Shown here: positions 42,301-56,600 of the stretch, piece after piece
How positions within the stretch are numbered: the first letter of the stretch is position 1
How the letters are laid out: each line of letters opens with the position of its first letter
Source of the DNA: Durusdinium trenchii
Lineage: Eukaryota; Sar; Dinophyceae; Suessiales; Symbiodiniaceae
DNA: 64,000 nt
Assembly (NCBI GenBank): GCA_963970005.1
Contig: CAXAMN010027506.1
Span: 1 to 64,000, forward strand
Reading direction: 5' to 3'
Made by a program: the position numbers and the translations under genes
The notes under the pieces: model-generated
What the model was told of the DNA's origin: nothing
The model's database searches: none
The model's input: only the letters and a program-made list of their open reading frames with translations

Positions 42301-44605
42301 CCTGAAATCATTTCTCTGTGAAGCTCTTGTCTGAGAGGGCTCGCCTGAAGCTGCAAGAAGCCATCGGAACAAGCGGTGAAGGCGCGGATGGTCCCATCCT
42401 CGGTGGGAGAAGCTATCAACTGAGAATGGTGAGAAGCCATCAGCCAAGAATGCAGTTCAACCACTGAATGATGGGCTAGTGAGGCAAAAAACATCAAAGG
42501 ACCGATGATTTCAGAAGGTGAGCAACAATGAACAAACCTGACGATGTTATCGGCGTTACTAGTTATCCGGTCCAATACTGCGTCATTGAAGAACCGGGTC
42601 CATTCCCTTCAGAAAATCAGTGGATCATCCCACTCCCAGCGCTCCCATCTCGGCCCAGGGCCGTGTATCCCACGCACACGGTGCGCTTCGAGGGGTCGAC
42701 CTCGGAGTACTCGGCCATTGAGCTGCTCCAAAGCAGTGTCCCGATTGCATACCATATGCCAGTGCACCTTCTGCTTGCAGTTTAGATTTTAGATTTATAT
42801 AATAGATGTCAGTCGTGATGGGTATTGGTACGTGACTCAAACAACCGTCAATAGTTCGAAACAGCCGAATTAGAGCCCAGACTCCTACCCACGTGAGGCC
42901 TTTAGACGAGTTATATGCTACATGAGCTGCTCGTAATCCAAAGCATTTCAAAGCTATATAATTTTCTACTATATAGTTAATTGGCCAACTCCCAGTGTAC
43001 AACATCTGAGTGGGTCCCTCTTTTTGGAGTACATATCTTTGTCAACAGAAAAGGTTAAGAAACTCCTTGAGCCTCATCCTGAGACCCGCGTCTCAAAGGC
43101 TGTGCTTGTGACTCAGCTTTAAAAAAGCAAATCACGGACCCTGTAGAAGCGATCAGATGGGTGTTTTTGCTGAGTGTTCTACCAGAAACAGGAAACATGA
43201 CCGACTGGTATGTCTCCAATTCAACTTTCCCTCAGCTCAACGAGCATCCGGACCAACTCTGGAGTGGCATCGAGGCAGGTGGCCCCCACTTTGGCACTGT
43301 GCAAAGGTCGGATATCACGATACCTCAGAACATGTGCTAAGAATGCCATGTGCAAAGAATATGCTAAGGATCTCTTGTGGATATAGAACATGGCATCCGT
43401 CGTGTGTATCCACGATACCTCTTAGCATGCCCCAAGATGCTGAGATATGCTAAGCATGCCATGTGTGTGTGGCGATGGCGCATAGATCGCTGTGACTGCC
43501 CGACTCTTGGTGGGGCTGCTCAGGGGCAATGTGTTCACGTCTGGGTATTGTGGGGAACCCAAAAATGCTGTGTAGGTCCAAGTGAATAGCAAGAAAATTA
43601 AACTGCAAGAAATGATATGAGTGAACACATTGTGTGTCCCACCCAACATCTGGAATGAGAATCTGACCCGTGTACAAGATGAGACTGTACACAGATCAGA
43701 TTCTCAGATTCTCAGATTCTGTCCGGGCGCCCCTGGGTGACCCAGGCAACTCGTTGTCCCAGGGTTGTGACACATTGAAGGCTCGCACGGTGCCATCCAT
43801 GCCTCGATGCGAAGAGAAACCGGATCCGAACGGATCCCGATGGATCGGATCTTCGGATCCTGGAGATCCATGGGGACACCAAATCTGGGAGAACTCGTCC
43901 AAGGGAGACCGAATCCAAATGAATCAAATGCAGGCCAAATCCAATGATCAGACTACTAGATGTGCTCAAAGGCAGACCAGTGGAACTCTTCGCAGTTCAC
44001 AGGAGCTCACCCAGAGAAGACCCTGGAGATGATGATCAGTTCATCATGGATAGAACCGAATGGAAATGGAGCGTAAGTAAGGTGATACTGTGGATGAGGT
44101 GCCATTCTAACACAAAATTAAACAACTCACTGACTCCCTGCGCTGCTGTCTAGCGTGTTTGCTACTCAGGAGAGTAATCGTGACCAATAGGAGTGGCCAA
44201 CATTGGCCAACTACAGTACTCAATTACCATCAATTACCTCTTGCAAAAAGCCAGGATTCGGATGAAAACGCGTGCCCCTTCCAAGCTCACCACCATCTGC
44301 GGGGATATGCTCAAACCGATCCCGGACCTAAAAAGCAAGAAAAAATCTCCAAAATGGGAGCCCAACGCTACTAGGTTGGAGGCCATCGCTAGTAGGTTGG
44401 AGGCCAAGCCAACACTGCCCCCGAGACTCCCCCCGCCAGACCGAGCCACCACAAGACATCACCAGGCCCGCATAGGAGGAGGAGACCACCGAACCCGTGA
44501 CCTGGCGACATCGTCAAAGGGAACAAAAGGATCCAAAAATATCCAAAAATCACGGGACGAAGAAGAGAAGCCGCTGTCGTTGTCGTTGTCGTTGCCGTTG
44601 CCGTT

Positions 44606-44654
<49 letters not shown>

Positions 44655-47600
44655 TTGTTGTTGTTGTTGTTGTTGCTGTTGTTGTTGTTGTTGCTGTTGT
44701 TGCTGTTGTTGTTGTGGTTCGTCATTGTTGTTGTTGTAGTTGATCATCTTGTTATTGTTATTATTCTTGCTATTCCTGTTATATGTTGTTACTATTTTTG
44801 TCATTGTTCTTGTTCTTGTTATTCTTATTATTTGTCCTCTTCTTCTTCTTCCTCTTCCTCTTCATCTTCTTCTTCTTCTTCTTCTTCTTCTTCCTTTGAA
44901 AGTTGAAGAAACGAACTTTACTTTAGCGGGGGGGCAATCGAAATAGCCAGAGTCGCAGAGCCGCAGAGCAGGCCGGGACTCGTTGAGCATTTGAAGCAAT
45001 TGTTTTTGGCCTTATAAATCTTTGCCCTTCGATGGTGATTTACACAGCTTGGATCTCAGTTTGGTTTCCCATTCACCCCCATCAATTGTACTCCTGAGAG
45101 GCTCCTCCTGTGTAAAGAGGCTGACCAGTATATTTCATCCCTTTCACAAGGCCATGGTGCACAACTTCACCTGCTGCGCAGCGTGTGAAATCGTCTGAAC
45201 ATGAGTACATGCAGCGCAGGTCTCCCGTGCAGCGTGTGAGCTCGCTTGGATGGCCAACTTGCCGTGCGGTTCAGTGTTTCCAAAGAAGGTTCCAAGCAAA
45301 CAGCATCAACGGTTGGTCAAGGACGGTCAAGGATGCGTCGTACGGTGATCTCGCCGTTCGTTTCTGGGCCACTGGGTCCCAAAATGGTCAAAAGGGATGT
45401 CGAATCGCTGGAAGTGACGTGAATAGTCTCACGGGGCGCGCGTCGCGCGGCACCTGTTGACTGTGGCAGCTCAAGGCTGACGTGCAGGTGTTGGCCGCCA
45501 TGTCGTAGATCCAAATCATGCCATTCCTGGAGTCCTGGTGAAAACCAAAAAACAAAAGACATGGTACCTCCGGAAAAAACACCATGATGCTGAGACCGTC
45601 GAAAGCCTTCAGACGAATTCCAACAACTTCTGAAACGATCACTGAACAAACCAGTCCTGAGCAGCAGTCCTTTAAATGAGTCAAGACTACTGCCTGCTCA
45701 GCTGGGGACTACGTTAATTTGGATCATAAAGGGCAAAAGCTACTATCATGGCTATCATAGAAAACAGCTTGGGTAGAAAAGGCCAAGTGAACATGACATG
45801 AAGCAAAGCACTCCTCTAGCTTTCGAGGCACATGACGAGGCTACAACCGACATCCTCTCCGCCGACGAGTCTTAGACTGTTGGCTCCACCGGACATCTGG
45901 CTCCACTCGCTCCTGGATCAGCCAGGTGACTTCATCTTCACCTAGCCAGCGGTGAAAGACCCCAATTCACAAGTGTTCACCATGTTCTGAAACCGGTCAC
46001 AAGCCCTGCACGCCATTCTGACCGGAGAATTATATCGAGATGGCTGCAACAACGAACGGAGTCTATGGCGCCAATCAAATCCGTCGTCTGTTTTTCTGGA
46101 CGATCCCTCTGGGTCGTCTGGCCAATCACCACGTGCTGAATGTGCGCGGGATGTTGGTTCATCTCACCAGCCCTGGCGCGCCACCACGCCGCGCGACACC
46201 GTGACGCTGCGCCGCGCCCGTGGGCGGACTCCGGACTCCGTGATCTGCTTGGACGGGGGGAACAAGGGGGGGCGCTACAAGGACCATTCCACTCTCGGCC
46301 ACTGAGGTTTGGGAGTGAATTACCGAAAAATGGTAGGGTGTGATAGGGATGAAAAAGGGAGACAACTGAGCGACGGGTCGATCCCCACTGAACTGGAGAC
46401 CTACGAAAAAAGGACATAGACACCACCTGGTCACCCGTCCTGCGATTATAGTGATTGGAAAGCGGTTTTCAGTGGTTTTCCCCATGGATTTTTCTCCATC
46501 GATGTCGGAGCACCCATTTGTCACTCAAAGTCTGCGCCAGGCCGACGGAGGCACTCGGACCTCCTTCCGCATTCGGATGCCAAACCTGTGCGAGGGGTGC
46601 GGGCCAAACGCTGGTCCCACACACGGTGGGCCACGGTGTCCCAAAAATGCGGCTCCAAGAACAATCTCAAGAAAATAGACCCACGAACGCGCAGGTGGTG
46701 GTCTACAGTATTTGTTTCACACATGGGCTGCTAAGCCAAAGCCATATGGCAATATATATATATAGTTATGTATATATATATATATCAGACTTGACCAGAA
46801 TGTATAGTCTCAATTTAGTGTTCTTCAGAAGTCTACAGTGCCGACCGCCCAAAAAGAGTGGATAGGCCAGGATTCTTGGGCGGTCTTCGAACGAAGCAGC
46901 GCGAAGCAGGCAGCCGCGCACCATTATGAATGCAACCTGATGCCACCGAAGGCACTCCAAAATGCCATTGTCGTAGTCCGCCTCTGCTGTGTCAATCTCT
47001 TCAATAGGCCACCATCTCAAATGACCTGCACCAGGTTTGGTCGGTACATGTCGGTTCAGAGTACTTGGTATCGTCGGTATCGTTCGGAGGTCAGGAAAGT
47101 GTTGGGTTTGAGATGGTTTGTCTTCTTGACCTCCTCTCTAGTGACCACTGAGATCAGGAACCTTTCCTTCAAAGTGGCTATCTGACACCGGAGTTGTTGG
47201 ATCACGGGGTTCAGGGCTCAGGAAGCCTGCCAAACACACTTGGTGCTGTTTCCGTTCGACGTCCTTTGCCTGCAGTTGTTTTCAAACCGTCTGTGTTTCT
47301 TTCCTAGATCAGCACACTTCAAATCCTATTGCCTGTCATCATTTTGTATATAAGTCAGCCACAAGACCTTCTGCCTCTCCTGTTTACCAACTTGACTGGT
47401 CGACGAGCGACCTGCTGGCCCCCAAATCGCAAGCCGTGACTCCCTTAGAAAAGGAGTGGCCTTTGGAAACCTTTGATCATAAGTAGCGGTTCAGACACCT
47501 CCAGCTACATACTCAAGTCAATGTTGGAAGACCAAAAACTACTATCTACACATTGAGAGCTAGGGCCCTGGAAAAAATATAGAAATGCCTATGCTCCCTG

Positions 47601-50600
47601 ACGATAGACGAGGACCCAGCCGTCATCACCGCCGGAGATCACCATGCCATTTTCCTTATCGATCAAGATCACCTCGATGTTTCCATTGTGTGGACCTTGG
47701 GTGGCAGTCAGCCCTGAAACGTGTAGAGCTCATGGAGCAAGCCGTAAAAGAACTTGTTGTTGTTGTTGGTTATACTATGTTATACTCACAGAGTAGGGGG
47801 TAGGAGCAACGGCTGCGGCGGCGGCGGCCGCAGCAGCAGCAGCAGCGGCAGCAGCAGTCGGAGTCGGAGTCGGAGTCGTAGTCGTAGTCGTAGTCGAAGT
47901 CGAAGTCGAAGTAGTAGTAGTAGTAGCAGCAGCAACAGCAGGAGGAGTAGTAGTAGTAGCAGTAGTAGTAGTAGTAGTCTTCTCTAGTCGTCACCGTGGT
48001 GGTAGTTTGCTGCTGCTGCTGCGGCTGCTGCTGCTGCTGCTGCTGCTGAGAACACCGGCAGTCGTTGTGTCCGTTTTTGAGTCACCTTGTTGGGCTTTGA
48101 ATCTCAGATGACACAAGGCGGCCATGAGTGAAACTTGTCAGGTGCTGACAAGCAGCTTCCAGCAATGCTGGTTCCTGCTTCTGCTTGGGTGACACCTTCT
48201 TTCGCCCGCATCAGCTCCACCTGATGTCAAGCAGCGGATTCATCGGTCTCAGATCCCCTCGGTTCTCAATTTGGGCGATCACAAGTCCCCAATGGCGGCA
48301 GCTGGGAACCATGTCAGTGACTTTACAAAGCCATACAAAGCCCACCTTCACAAAGACTCCTTCCCAGAGCAGCAGCTTACCATACCTGGATGTGGGGTCC
48401 AAGATCGATCAACTGTACAACGAGAAAGGATATTTGGCATGCGGAACTGTACAAGATTACAAGAGAGGGTGGTGTCCATATGTCAACCCTCTCTTGCAAG
48501 CATCAAACCTAAGCTGGTCTGCGCAAGGCAAACCAATTCAACTGAAAATGTCCAACATGAGATTCTTTTCATATGCTGCTTGCATCTGCTTGCCTTCCCT
48601 CCCTACCTACCCTAGTATGATGTGTCCATGACTAGTAGATGAAGCACGTTTGATGTCAATGTAAGTCGACAACGACACCAGTTGCCTCAGGGCGAGGTTC
48701 CTGGTGATGAAGACAGGATACAGGATACCTACTGTACATAATCCTACATATACCTACCCAATCTGTACAAATTTGTCTGGAGTGCTCGTTCCCTTCGCGT
48801 CCATGTTAAGGAGGGCACTCTGAACCAGTCACTACCTGCGAGGCGGAACTGGCGGGTGTAGTCCCTACATCTCCACCAGACTTCCTTCTCGCATGTAGGG
48901 TGTTGTGGATAGGACCCTTTTGGGGTAAAGCCACAAGAACCTCCACAGTACATGTATCTTGAAGGGTTCATTCAAAGGCCCTCAAATGGGGTGAGGAAAC
49001 ATAACAAATACACGACTGAGGCAGGGTCATCAATCCTCTTGCGAAACAGGTCATGCGAGTGTGATGCAAGTCCTGTCATGAACCATCCACACTACTACGC
49101 CAAGGGCTGGCTGGGCAGGGCTGCTGGTAACGTCACCCAGTTCACATCACCCAGTCATCCAGTTGCCGTCAGTACGCGAGCGTCCTCCGAACTCGCACCA
49201 GGTCACATGTTACCAACTCTTGAGATCGAACCATCTCGAGTTCATCGAGGGTTGGACGCATGGTGCTTCCGCATGCTTCCGCCGCTTCCGATGACCTCGA
49301 CGCAGCTCGACGCAGCTCCTTTCATCGCCCAACCCCAGCGGCCGTGGCGCGCCTTGCCATCGGGCAGCTCCACGAAACCCGAGATGTCCGAGAGCTCGGA
49401 GGCACCAAACTGCGCGCGCGGGGTTTTCGGTTCGGTACCGCAGCTCGGAGGGGACCCGTGGGCCGAGATCGAGTGTCTTTTCCCGTTCTGAAGGGTGGAT
49501 CCTTTGGGATGTTCCTCGAGAAGTGGTTGGTACTGTGGAAAGCATCGAATTATATGTTTCACGTTATGTCCGGTTCTTGGGATTCTCCAGGCAGAAGCAG
49601 GGCCTCAGCAGGGCCGAAAAGGACTGCCCTGCCCTGCGCATGGCCTTGCCAAGGTCCCCTTGCAACTTGAGCCCTGTGAAGGTCGTCGCCATCTTCCAGA
49701 ACCTCCAGCGATTCAAGGAACTCGAAAGGCTTCGACATAGGGTGACACAGGCTTCGACATCGTTGGTCTTGGGAGACTTGCGAGGCTGGCTCATCTTGAT
49801 GCCCAGACTTGCTACATCTTCTCTGACTCCAGGTCACTAGTGAGTCTCTCAGTCTCCACAGGTCGCACTCTCCCTGATGCTCACCTAATATGGCCAACGC
49901 CCACAGATGTGAGCATCCCTGGAAATTGGCCCCAGCGAATGCTGAAGATTTCCTGGACGGTGAAGCGGGATGGTTCCGATGACCGGACACCTCTGTGGCT
50001 CGGCTCAGGTGTCCGGACGAATCGAGGTGGTTGGTCGTTTGAGGGATCTTTAGGGGGAGCTTCACCATGCTGAAACGCTTCACTCTGAGGTGAAGCGCTC
50101 AAGCGGTTTTTTTTGTTCAACCTGAAAATGCACCGGCCAAGATGAGATGGTGCCAGTCTTGCTTCGTTTCCCTGTCGTCCGACTTCCTCCGCCAGCCATT
50201 CCGTCCTGGCCATAGGCTTTGCATTTCAGCAAAAGCCGTTCGTTCTTCCAGTCCCAAACAGACAGGAGAAAGTCAGGCGCACAACCTCAGACGCCCACTG
50301 CCGCCGGGTTCTGCCAAAGACGGTTGATGTATGTTGATGTAATGTAGCAGTGAGTGTGTAAGATTTACCCAGGAAGGAAAGCGAATGAAACAGAGGTTAA
50401 AAATAAGTCTATTTGATGCTAAATCATTCTGTGGCCGTTTGTGGTATATGAATCAGCCACATTTGAGCTGGACCATCCTGCAAATGAAGGCCAAGCACTC
50501 ACTTGCGCACCCCCAAATAACCTCACTTGCGCACNNNNNNNNNNNNNNNNNNNNNNNNNNNNNNNNNNNNNNNNNNNNNNNNNNNNNNNNNNNNNNNNNN

Positions 50601-53600
50601 NNNNNNNNNNNNNNNNNNNNNNNNNNNNNNNNNNNNNNNNNNNNNNNNNNNNNNNNNNNNNNNNNNNNNNNNNNNNNNNNNNNNNNNNNNNNNNNNNNNN
50701 NNNNNNNNNNNNNNNNNNNNNNNNNNNNNNNNNNNNNNNNNNNNNNNNNNNNNNNNNNNNNNNNNNNNNNNNNNNNNNNNNNNNNNNNNNNNNNNNNNNN
50801 NNNNNNNNNNNNNNNNNNNNNNNNNNNNNNNNNNNNNNNNNNNNNNNNNNNNNNNNNNNNNNNNNNNNNNNNNNNNNNNNNNNNNNNNNNNNNNNNNNNN
50901 NNNNNNNNNNNNNNNNNNNNNNNNNNNNNNNNNNCATCGTACAAGTGCACAAGCGAGGTAAATTTCAAGTGCACAAGCGAGGTAAATTTCAAGTGCACAA
51001 GCGAGTGCTCGCCCCAAATGAACCCTTTGTCTAGTGACTAGTGAGTTCACGCGGGTTTGTGAAGGTTCCACCATGTTCCACCGTTTGTTTGCACAGGCAA
51101 TTCAACTGCTGTGATGGACTTGTCCTTCAATGAGGAGAACAAGTGACAACAAAGGGCGTTCTTGGAAAACCACTGGAACCAAAACAAGTTGCCTGTCCGT
51201 GACCATAACTAGGACGCATAACCTGGGGTACCTGTATGTACCTATGGGATAGTGTTCTGGGGTTCTTCAACCTCTTTTGGAACGTCAAGGATCAGCTGCG
51301 ACGCGACTCCACCGACTCCCCCAAAGCTCCAAAACGCCCTACTTGGAGTCGCACCCAGTGCTGCCAAATGGTTCTGGGCGGACAAAGGTCGAAATAGGTC
51401 GAAATGAAGGCCATGTTTTTGTAGGGGCTCCTGGCCTTACTACTAGGAGCAAGGACGCTACTAGGGCCTCCTGGCATCGCTACTGGGAGCAAGGACGCTA
51501 CTGGGGGAGGGCTCGGCATCCCTCGTCCTCCTCTTCTCACATCTTCTCACCTTCAGAGCCTGCTTATCTGCTTCTCGTCACCTTCATATGTGTTTAAAGC
51601 ATGTGGCAGTCATGATGCATGTGTATTCAGTGGCAGTTCAGTTGTATGTTTGAATGCTATAGATCCCTTAGGACGAGATAGTTGTGTGGCGAGTTCCTGG
51701 ATCGTGTGTCCATCAAGGATGCAACGGACAGCACCCGCCACCCGAAAAGTCGCGTGCGAATACAGGTACTTCTCCACGTTACCCTGCTCCACATGTCTGT
51801 TGCGCAAGCACGGTGCAAACACCACCGCTCTCACTTGTCCTGCTTGTCAACCAATCAAAGACTCCGTGCTGGTCGACTTTCTGGTCCGTGCTTGTGCTTG
51901 CGCACGGTGCCAACATCTGGTCCAGTTGGGCAAACATGACAAACACCTTGATCCTTTCCGTCGCTGCGGCGTCACGGGGACCGTCCTCCCCGTCGTCCCG
52001 CCTTGTTGTGTGGAGAGAAGGCCACCGAGGCATAGCCCTTGCTGGTGCCCTTACGCAAAATGCGATACAGCCTGCCGACGGCATCAACGCATGAGAGACG
52101 AGAAGAAGCAACATGAGGCCAGGAGCATGGTTGAGGCCAGAAGAAGCATTAAAGAGTGTGTCTTGAAGAAGCACCTGAGAAACTTCATGTACAGATCAGA
52201 ACGTTGACTTTACAAGAAAGAACAAATGCCGCGTCACCGAGGACCTCATGTGGGGCCCTCCAGTTGGAGGAACAACTTGCATCACGAAAAACTGGAACAA
52301 TCCTGGTCTCATCTTTTCTCCACATCCACGTCCGCACACAGCGCAGGGTTGCGTCACTCAATCCTCTTTGTCCTCCTCGTCCTCCTCCTGCTCCTTCTTG
52401 GCAAAAGCATCTATTGGATCTACAATGTGTGGCTTTAAAGCGAAACAACTCGGACAACTCCGGCCCAAGTTTCACACAAGTGCAAGGTCCCTGCCATCGG
52501 TCTGCTAGAGCACTCCGACAACTGGTTCTACAGGAGTGGTCCGAAACAGCACTTGTGAATGGGGATGGTATGAGTTTTGCAAACCTTCCCCATCTGGCCA
52601 ATCTTTGAAAATGCCATGAACATGCTACGGTCATCGTGTAACACAGCAATGTGCCGCTACAAGTAGACGAGGCGAGGCCACATTAGGTACAATCCTTCGG
52701 ACTGTATGCCAAGGAGCCGCTTGCGACCCGAAAAAGAGATCATGCCAAGGACATGTAAGTTTGGTTGGCAGTCCAAAGAACCTCTTACTCGGGAAGAAAG
52801 AGAACAAGCCTTGGAAAGAGAACGTGTTGCTGATGCGCTAACCTGACTCTGTCTGACACTATGAAGCCTTACATCAAACCTTCCAGGTTCTTCTCCCCGT
52901 CCTCCTCTGCTTCGACACTTGCCTTAGATCCACCGGTCCCACCAGCTGAACTGCCATGATCTCAGAGGTCAGTGGAACCAGAAGTCCAGAAGATGCCCCA
53001 CCGGAGTCCACAATCGTTGAGCGAAACTAGCAGCTCTGTCTATGGCAAGATCTTTGCAATTCGTGTCCGGACAGTGAAAGCCCACCATTTGCTTGACAAA
53101 GGTGGGTCCCGGCAGGAAATGAATGCTCTGGTGTTGCCTTTCATGTTGAACAGAATTTGTATTGCAGGATCCAGTGTTTGCATCCAGTGCCAAAAACTTT
53201 TACCGAGATGCCTCAGCACCAGAGCGGTTGGATAGTCTGCAGGGAAGCCAGGCATTCAAACATGTGGAATCCCACTCTGTCTGAACATGAAGTTTGCCGG
53301 CCTTTTCCAAAAAACTTGACAATAATAACTATAACCCGACAATACAATCAATCTAAGTCATGAAACCATATGAAAACCAAACATAGACCCTTGGACAAGA
53401 AGATCAGACGGAGACAAAAAGTGCGGTCTCCTGCTCCCAACCACTTCGTCCACTTCGCCGTCGTCCTGAGGGGACGATTTGGGCCATAACTGCACCCTCA
53501 AAGAAGGCCACGAGACTGCCTGTGATGTGTTCATCTCAGTGCGCATGGAGACATGAACCTGTTCAAGACGATTTATATATATTTATAGGTTACATAAATA

Positions 53601-56600
53601 AATGTATATATAATATGTTTACATATGTTTACATTATTCAGATGTTTCAGGTACCGCACTAAATGCCACACCCTCCCGACCTGGTCCGACGCCGAGCCCC
53701 TCGAGCCCCTCGAGGCCCTTGAGGCCTGAGAGCTCCGGCGCGGCCTCGGGTCAGCGGGGCGGAACGGCGGATGGTGGAAGGGTGTTGAAAATAATACCTG
53801 GGGGAGTCTGGAGATGTTGGGATAGTGTTAATTGTTGAAACTTTTTGGAGATGATGTGAGTTTAGTGAAAGCTGCCATGTGAGTTTAGTAGCTTTCTGGC
53901 CGTTGCTGGACAGGACAGCCATTGGAAGCCCTCAGCTCTTGAAACTTCCCAATGAAGCTCCTTCGCAGCTGCCATCTCAGTCGTGTTTGACACGCACCAG
54001 CCGTGCTGTTTAGGCTTATGGCTCCTGTGATCATAAGTCGCATCTCACTTGAGACAGGGAAACAAGAAAGTGTGTATGTGAGAGCCGTGGCGTGTAAGAA
54101 TTGCCTGGTGCCAAACTGTGCTGCACAAGTGCGGTCGTATGTCACGCGCGCGCTCCGCATAAGAGCAACCTGGGTCGCGAGGAGAGGTTGCTAGAGCATG
54201 TGGTGTGGTGAGGTTTGTCAACATAGAGGCTGTGTTGCGTCAATGCTAGTTTGTGTATTATAAAGAAATATGGTGCGTGAACGCTGGCTTGCGTAAAAGT
54301 TGCGGCGTGTAAACGCTGGCGTGTGTAAGAGCTGTACGCACTGCGTCGAAGCCGTGTTGCGCAACCTCATTGTAGACACTGCTATTGCTGCCAGTGAATG
54401 GACGTGATGCTATGGTAGGTGATGCTAGTGTTGCTGGTGAGGGGGGGTCACCAAAATAATTGATAAATCAATTATTCATCACATTGGACCATCATCCGAG
54501 CAGGCTATTGAAGCTAAACCCTTTGCTTCGCAAAGCAAACTCAAGCTAGCCCTTACCAGGCTACCTTTCGTGACAACCTGTTTTGCCCCTGTTTGGAAAA
54601 TTCTCGCCTGTGTTCGCCTTCGTCCAGGGTAGAGCTGCGGCCTGTGGAATTTGGCGGACTCAATCAAGCTGATCAAGGTTCTTGTCTTTTCCACACAACT
54701 CAGAGGACTGGCAATCAGATTGCTGAAATCATCCGAAGGCTCTCAAACCTCCTCAAACCCTTGAGCCGAACTTCTTCAGTCTTGTGCAACCCCCGAGGTC
54801 GGGCGTTCGCTTCGGCGACACAGGCAGGTGTTTCATCTGCGAATCTGCTCGCGCCTGAGGTGCTCCTGAGAGGCTCGACCCCGAAAAAAAAGCTCTCCAG
54901 GTTCGGTCAGGTGCTCCAACTGTTTCGGACCTAATCTCCGGGTAACGGTACAGTTGTGGTGTTCCTTTTGGGGAAGCATTCGTAGAGCGACCCCATTGCG
55001 GCCCCAACGCATGCCCTAGCTCTAGTCTGCGAGGATGTCTCAGTGTGGCGACCTTTTTCAGATTGGAAGTTCTATCAAGTCCCTATCGTTGGTATTTCAT
55101 GGATGAAAGCAATGTCAACTCTCCCAGCTGAAAATACTCTGAGCACAATGAGCACAATGGGAAAACACACAGCCGGCCTGCCAGGTTACCCTATCTCCTC
55201 CATTCTCATCCTACTTCATGTTGCCAGGTGGACTCCATGAAAATGGCATCAAGTGGACTGATAAGTGATGGGAAATTGTGCGCACGGGAAATTGTGCGCA
55301 CACTCTCCGCCTCGCAATGGTGCCGCGACTGGCCACTGTGTCGCGGGTGCTCATCACCGTCCCACGGTTGCTGGCCACAGTGCCCCGCATGCTGGCCACA
55401 GTGCCGCGGCCTTGGCGGAAGGCATCTTTGCCCTGGATGACCCATGATCGGTGGGGAGTAGCATGAAGTATCCAAAGGAAAGCATGCGTGATCGGGCTAG
55501 GTGGGTCCCTGTGTCTCAAAGCAATGCGACAACTGGTTGATACTGATTGACTGTCTGACTGCTCAGGTTTCTTCTCTGATCCAAAGTCGTGATGCTTCGA
55601 AACCCTTGTCCCACTTCAGCAACAGATGTTCTCAGATTGCCACCTGTGTTTCTCGATTGGCTCTTCAGCTCCTGATAGGCTTCGATTCGGCATCACAGGG
55701 ACAACTCATGAGCTCACTCAGGTGTTCACCACATGTTTCATGTTCCACACAAAGCCCATCTTCGCCACCGAGACTCTCCTCGCTCCGAAGGTCGCACGCC
55801 CGACCGCGATAGACTCGACTCCCCCGACGAACCCCACTCCCGCTCCCTCGCCTTCAACCGTCGCTGCTTCGCTCGTTCCCGGGCGGCCAAGACCATCCGG
55901 GCCAAAGCCTCGTGAAGCGCACCAGGAACTAAGAAGCTACTAGGGGCTCCTGGCATCGCTGCTAGTAGCGATCGGACGCTACGAACGGGCTCCTGGCCTT
56001 AGTAGGAACAAGGTTAGGAGCAAAGGGCATCGCTACGAACGGAACAAGGACGCTACCCGCCGAGGTCCGGCTCGTCCCGGGTTGGAGCCGCCGGTCGGAG
56101 CTCCGGCTCAGAGGTCCAGTGAACGGTCACCGGGCGTCGGTTGGAAGGAACACCATGCCCGATGGCTTCGCAATGCTTCACAGCTGCGTGAAAGAGCTGA
56201 AAGTATCTGAAAGTTAGGGTTGATATACTGGTTGATATGAGAAGCATGAGAAGGAGGTTGGTAAGGTATTGTGAAAATAATCCTGTTGCTGCGGACAAAC
56301 AAGAATGTCACAAGCAAATTCATACCCGGCAACAAAACGATTGTCATATGTTTGTGCCTGAGCCTCACTTCTCTGCCCCATCTCCTGGTGTGTCAGTTGA
56401 TATATCCAAGGAGCTCTGCAGAGTGTAAATAAGAGAATAAAGCCGACAACACCTCCACCAATCAGCGCAATCCTTGTGGGAGAGCGAGAGTGAGAGTGAG
56501 GGAGAGAGGGAGAGAGGGAGAGAGGGGGAGAGAGAGGGAGTGAGGGAGTGTACCAAGCCGTGCTCCAGCAGCAAGATAACAGAATGCATTATGAAATTAT

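Noticed and set aside
44459..44906. Poly-Asn, poly-Gln, poly-Leu and Arg-Cys ORFs
   Set aside because: They are microsatellite translations in several frames on both strands.
50385..51074. ORFs of 140-218 codons over the 400-N gap
   Set aside because: They consist mostly of undetermined bases.
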